Below are positions 62,039 through 64,000 of a DNA stretch of 64,000 nt, piece after piece. The stretch lies in contig NZ_CANMWS010000022.1 in the NCBI RefSeq assembly GCF_947501665.1, positions 42,571-106,570 of the forward strand, in the 5' to 3' direction. Every line of letters begins with the position of its first letter. Position 1 is the stretch's first letter. The DNA comes from an uncultured Shewanella sp. (GTDB lineage Bacteria > Pseudomonadota > Gammaproteobacteria > Enterobacterales > Shewanellaceae). The position numbers and the translations under genes are program-made. A model generated the notes under the pieces. It was not told the DNA's origin and did not search any database. It saw only the letters and a list, made by a program, of their open reading frames with translations.

Positions 62039-63090
62039 TTTAAATGTGTAATCCTTCTTTGGTATCGGTTATCGTCAACGTTAAAACTTGAAAGCCATAA
62101 CTTGCTATTTGAGATAACTTTGTGGAGTTTTGAACCCGCTCCACTGTTTCCTTCTATTTGGTCTTGATATACAGCAGGCACGACGGATTTTCTGGTATTG
62201 CCTCTGGGGTCTTCAGTACCTGTGTAATCTCCACGATAGGTTAAGTCGACCAATACATCTTTTACATTTTGTGGTAACGCATCCCAATCGATTTTTTTAC
62301 TATTTAAATAAGTATCGCAAACATCCTGTTTGGTTGTTGTCTTCTTAGTATTTGTTATGTATTCAGCATATACCACATTGAATAGGTGATGTTGCATCTT
62401 ACGGGTGATTTCTTGTTCTGCTTTTGGCACCTTATCATCTAAGGTTTTCCAATACTCATAACCTGCTTGTCTTCTTTTATTTGCGGCGCCTTTTAGCCAA
62501 GTTAACAGAGCGGGTGAAATCGGTTTAGCATGAAGAGCGGCCTGGTTAAATAAATCTTCAATTTCACTGGCATCTCGACTCCCTACGTCGAGCCCTCTAC
62601 CTATGGTAATACCTGAGTTATCGAATACATTACCTTGATCGTCATGTGGAATATGAGGCGTACGTGTAAATAGAAAATGATCATCAATATCATTTCCTTC
62701 TGAATTAAAAGTTAATTGGCCTTCTGGCACAGTCAGCCATTTTAGTTCCATTTCATCATCAAGATCATCATCATTATCTTCTTCACTCGCCGCCACTGCT
62801 GAGCTGGTCGCTGCTAAGCCAGCCGTTGCTAACGTCGGGGCTAACATTGATTGCTTTTGGGTAGACGCCGCTTGTTCTGCCTCAGCTCGCCTTTTCGCTA
62901 ATATCCTTTCTCTGTGGGCAGCGTGTCGAGCGTCATTCTCAGGATCAGGTTTACTGTTCTCTTCCGCCTCCATTAGCCTAGCTTTTTGCTGTTTTAGAAC
63001 GCGCTCTTTGGGGGTTAGCTGACACTTTGGTGGAGTTTCTGGCCGACTTTTCCTTGTGGGGTTACAGAAATAGCATGTACAACTCATCAC
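62035..63090 (-). CDS. Predicted antibacterial muramidase effector (pesticin/T4-lysozyme-like)
   Basis: A 351-residue protein. Residues 1-25 are cysteine-rich (MMSCTCYFCN), about 25-75 is a basic coiled coil, and about 80-102 is a hydrophobic alanine-rich helix with an acidic stretch after it. The C-terminal domain (about 120-350) resembles pesticin-type lysozymes: LTFNSEGND with E131, FDNSGITIGRGLDVGS with D157 and T162. These match the E-D-T triad of T4 lysozyme and pesticin. Such domains cut peptidoglycan. There is no signal peptide, which suits delivery by a type VI system. The adjacent coupled gene is a likely immunity protein. No vgrG, hcp or PAAR gene is in the window. Confidence 0.7.
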   Translation of the reverse strand: MMSCTCYFCNPTRKSRPETPPKCQLTPKERVLKQQKARLMEAEENSKPDPENDARHAAHRERILAKRRAEAEQAASTQKQSMLAPTLATAGLAATSSAVAASEEDNDDDLDDEMELKWLTVPEGQLTFNSEGNDIDDHFLFTRTPHIPHDDQGNVFDNSGITIGRGLDVGSRDASEIEDLFNQAALHAKPISPALLTWLKGAANKRRQAGYEYWKTLDDKVPKAEQEITRKMQHHLFNVVYAEYITNTKKTTTKQDVCDTYLNSKKIDWDALPQNVKDVLVDLTYRGDYTGTEDPRGNTRKSVVPAVYQDQIEGNSGAGSKLHKVISNSKLWLSSFNVDDNRYQRRITHLK

Positions 63091-63218
63091 AATCCTTTGT
63101 TAATGAAAAAGAGGACAGAGTTACAGTTAACACATTGCTAATTCAAGGATTATTTTCATAAATGATAAAAAGTGAGGGTTGTGTCGCAAAGTTGAAAAGC
63201 TAATTTCAGAAATTGAAG

Positions 63219-63244
63219 CAGCGATAAGTACTATTATCACTGGT
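63219..63244. repeat. Repeated hairpin, copy 2 (upstream of the effector)
   Basis: CAGCGATAA (63219-63227), loop GTACTA and TTATCACTG (63234-63242) with GT following. The right arm is identical to those of copies 1 and 3; the left arm lacks one base of the longer stem. It lies in the spacer between the effector (-) and the acetyltransferase (+). Confidence 0.6.
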
Positions 63245-63379
63245 AGAGGTAAAGCTAATTTTTATTCTTTATATCTATAACGCATTCCCATACTTAAGTG
63301 AATTTGTTCTTTTACAATAGATACTTAGTGGTGATATCTTGTTGCTACTGAATAAGCTGTTAAGGGTCTAAGGGTTGAT

Positions 63380-63898
63380 ATGAATTCGTTGAATATAAAA
63401 GTTATAAATAAGGAAGACTGGGCAATATATAGAGAACTTAGACTCTTATCTCTACAAGATTCACCGGATTCGTTTGGTAGTACTTATGAACAAGAGGTTA
63501 CGTTCTCTAAAGAAGAGTGGCTTTCTCGTCTTGATCGAGATAATCAATCGAAATATGCATTGCCACTTATTGCAGAGTTAAATGGTATTGCGATTGGTCT
63601 GGCTTGGGGAGTGCTACACCGTTCAAGTGATAAAACGGCTCATATATATCAAATGTGGATTTCTCCTAGTGTTCGGGGTCAAGGTGTTGGCCGTTTATTG
63701 CTAAAAAAAATCATCACATGGGCAAAAGAATTTGATTTGGATTATGTTTCTTTAGCTGTCACAACTAACAATATGGCTGCGGTTAATTTATATAAAACTA
63801 CTGGGTTTGAGCCTTATGGGGCATTAAAAAGTCTCCGAGAGGATTCAGTATTGTCTGTTCAACCAATGAAATTTAAGTTGTGCACTAATTTTGCTTAA
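63380..63898 (+). CDS. GNAT-family N-acetyltransferase
   Basis: The 172-residue protein has the GNAT fold: N-terminal strand and helices (WAIYRELRLLSLQDSPDSFG), IAELNGIAIGLAWGVLHRSS, the acetyl-CoA loop MWISPSVRGQGVGRLLLKKI and the C-terminal NNMAAVNLYKTTGFEPYGAL. Its closest pattern is the Rim/PAT-like group with PDSFGSTYEQE. The substrate is unknown. It is divergent from the effector gene and ends 13 nt before hairpin copy 3. Confidence 0.88.
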   Translation: MNSLNIKVINKEDWAIYRELRLLSLQDSPDSFGSTYEQEVTFSKEEWLSRLDRDNQSKYALPLIAELNGIAIGLAWGVLHRSSDKTAHIYQMWISPSVRGQGVGRLLLKKIITWAKEFDLDYVSLAVTTNNMAAVNLYKTTGFEPYGALKSLREDSVLSVQPMKFKLCTNFA

Positions 63899-63911
63899 TA
63901 AGGCCATGATT

Positions 63912-63939
63912 ACCAGTGATAACGAGCCTTATCACTGGT
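63912..63939. repeat. Repeated hairpin, copy 3 (after the acetyltransferase)
   Basis: ACCAGTGATAA (63912-63922) is a perfect 11-bp inverted repeat of TTATCACTGGT (63929-63939), with a 6-nt loop. It begins 13 nt after the GNAT stop and probably ends that transcript, though a T-run is lacking. Related copies lie at 61602 and 63219. Confidence 0.65.
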
Positions 63940-64000
63940 AGATAAATGGGATGTCGTTGAACCCATACTGTGGGTATAGCGGCTGGGAGCTAATTTCTTT

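Overview
The window looks like a chromosomal segment from a marine gammaproteobacterium, most probably of the Shewanellaceae (Shewanella or Parashewanella type). The basis is gene content and order: mfd-csiV beside lolCDE, Syd beside QueF and a DUF2310 protein, a DUF2986 protein, FlgO/FlgT H-ring genes and a polar-type fli operon. The DNA is AT-rich. No species is named because no comparison could be run.

Layout. (1) 1-2880: decayed gene that looks like a secreted effector, an intact type III chaperone-like gene and repeat debris, abutting the 3' end of a tRNA-Arg(CCU) gene at 2880-2955, as expected of a tRNA-targeted island. (2) 3.0-8.9 kb: first flagellar/chemotaxis block (flgT, flgO, flgN, flgM, flgA, cheV, cheR), with a near-perfect sigma-28 promoter before flgM. 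(3) 9.1-21.2 kb: small hypotheticals, two short-chain dehydrogenases, csiV-mfd and lolCDE. The 3' end of csiV carries a decaying tandem repeat. (4) 21.2-26.6 kb: a TAXI-type TRAP transporter, then insertion-sequence wreckage (an IS5-like remnant with a nested MITE, and an IS630-like remnant). (5) 27.0-29.9 kb: a compact three-gene cluster encoding a 2OG-Fe(II) oxygenase, an ATP-grasp ligase and a DMT-family exporter. It reads as a small natural-product or modified amino-acid pathway and is the best candidate for an undescribed system. (6) 30-47.5 kb: mixed housekeeping and accessory genes (YecM, L,D-transpeptidase, Kv-like channel with a zinc ribbon, MATE pump, YqfB, rhodanese, MFS carrier, LysR regulator, beta-barrel protein, CHRD protein, QueF, Syd, DUF2310), with repeats and pseudogene fragments between them. 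(7) 47.6-61.6 kb: fliEFGHIJKLMNOPQR-flhB, with sigma-54 promoter matches before fliE and before fliK. (8) 61.6-64 kb: a predicted antibacterial muramidase (pesticin/T4-lysozyme-like) overlapping a predicted periplasmic immunity gene, plus a GNAT acetyltransferase. The same hairpin occurs three times around this module.

How the genes fit together. The two flagellar blocks are normally parts of one large cluster. Here flgP, flgB-L, the flr regulators and flhA are not at their usual places, so the cluster appears to have been broken up. Mobile DNA clusters at 1-2.9, 23.9-26.6, 29.9-30.6 and 34.8-35.2 kb, that is, around the accessory cargo. I saw no rRNA genes, no CRISPR array and no complete insertion sequence.
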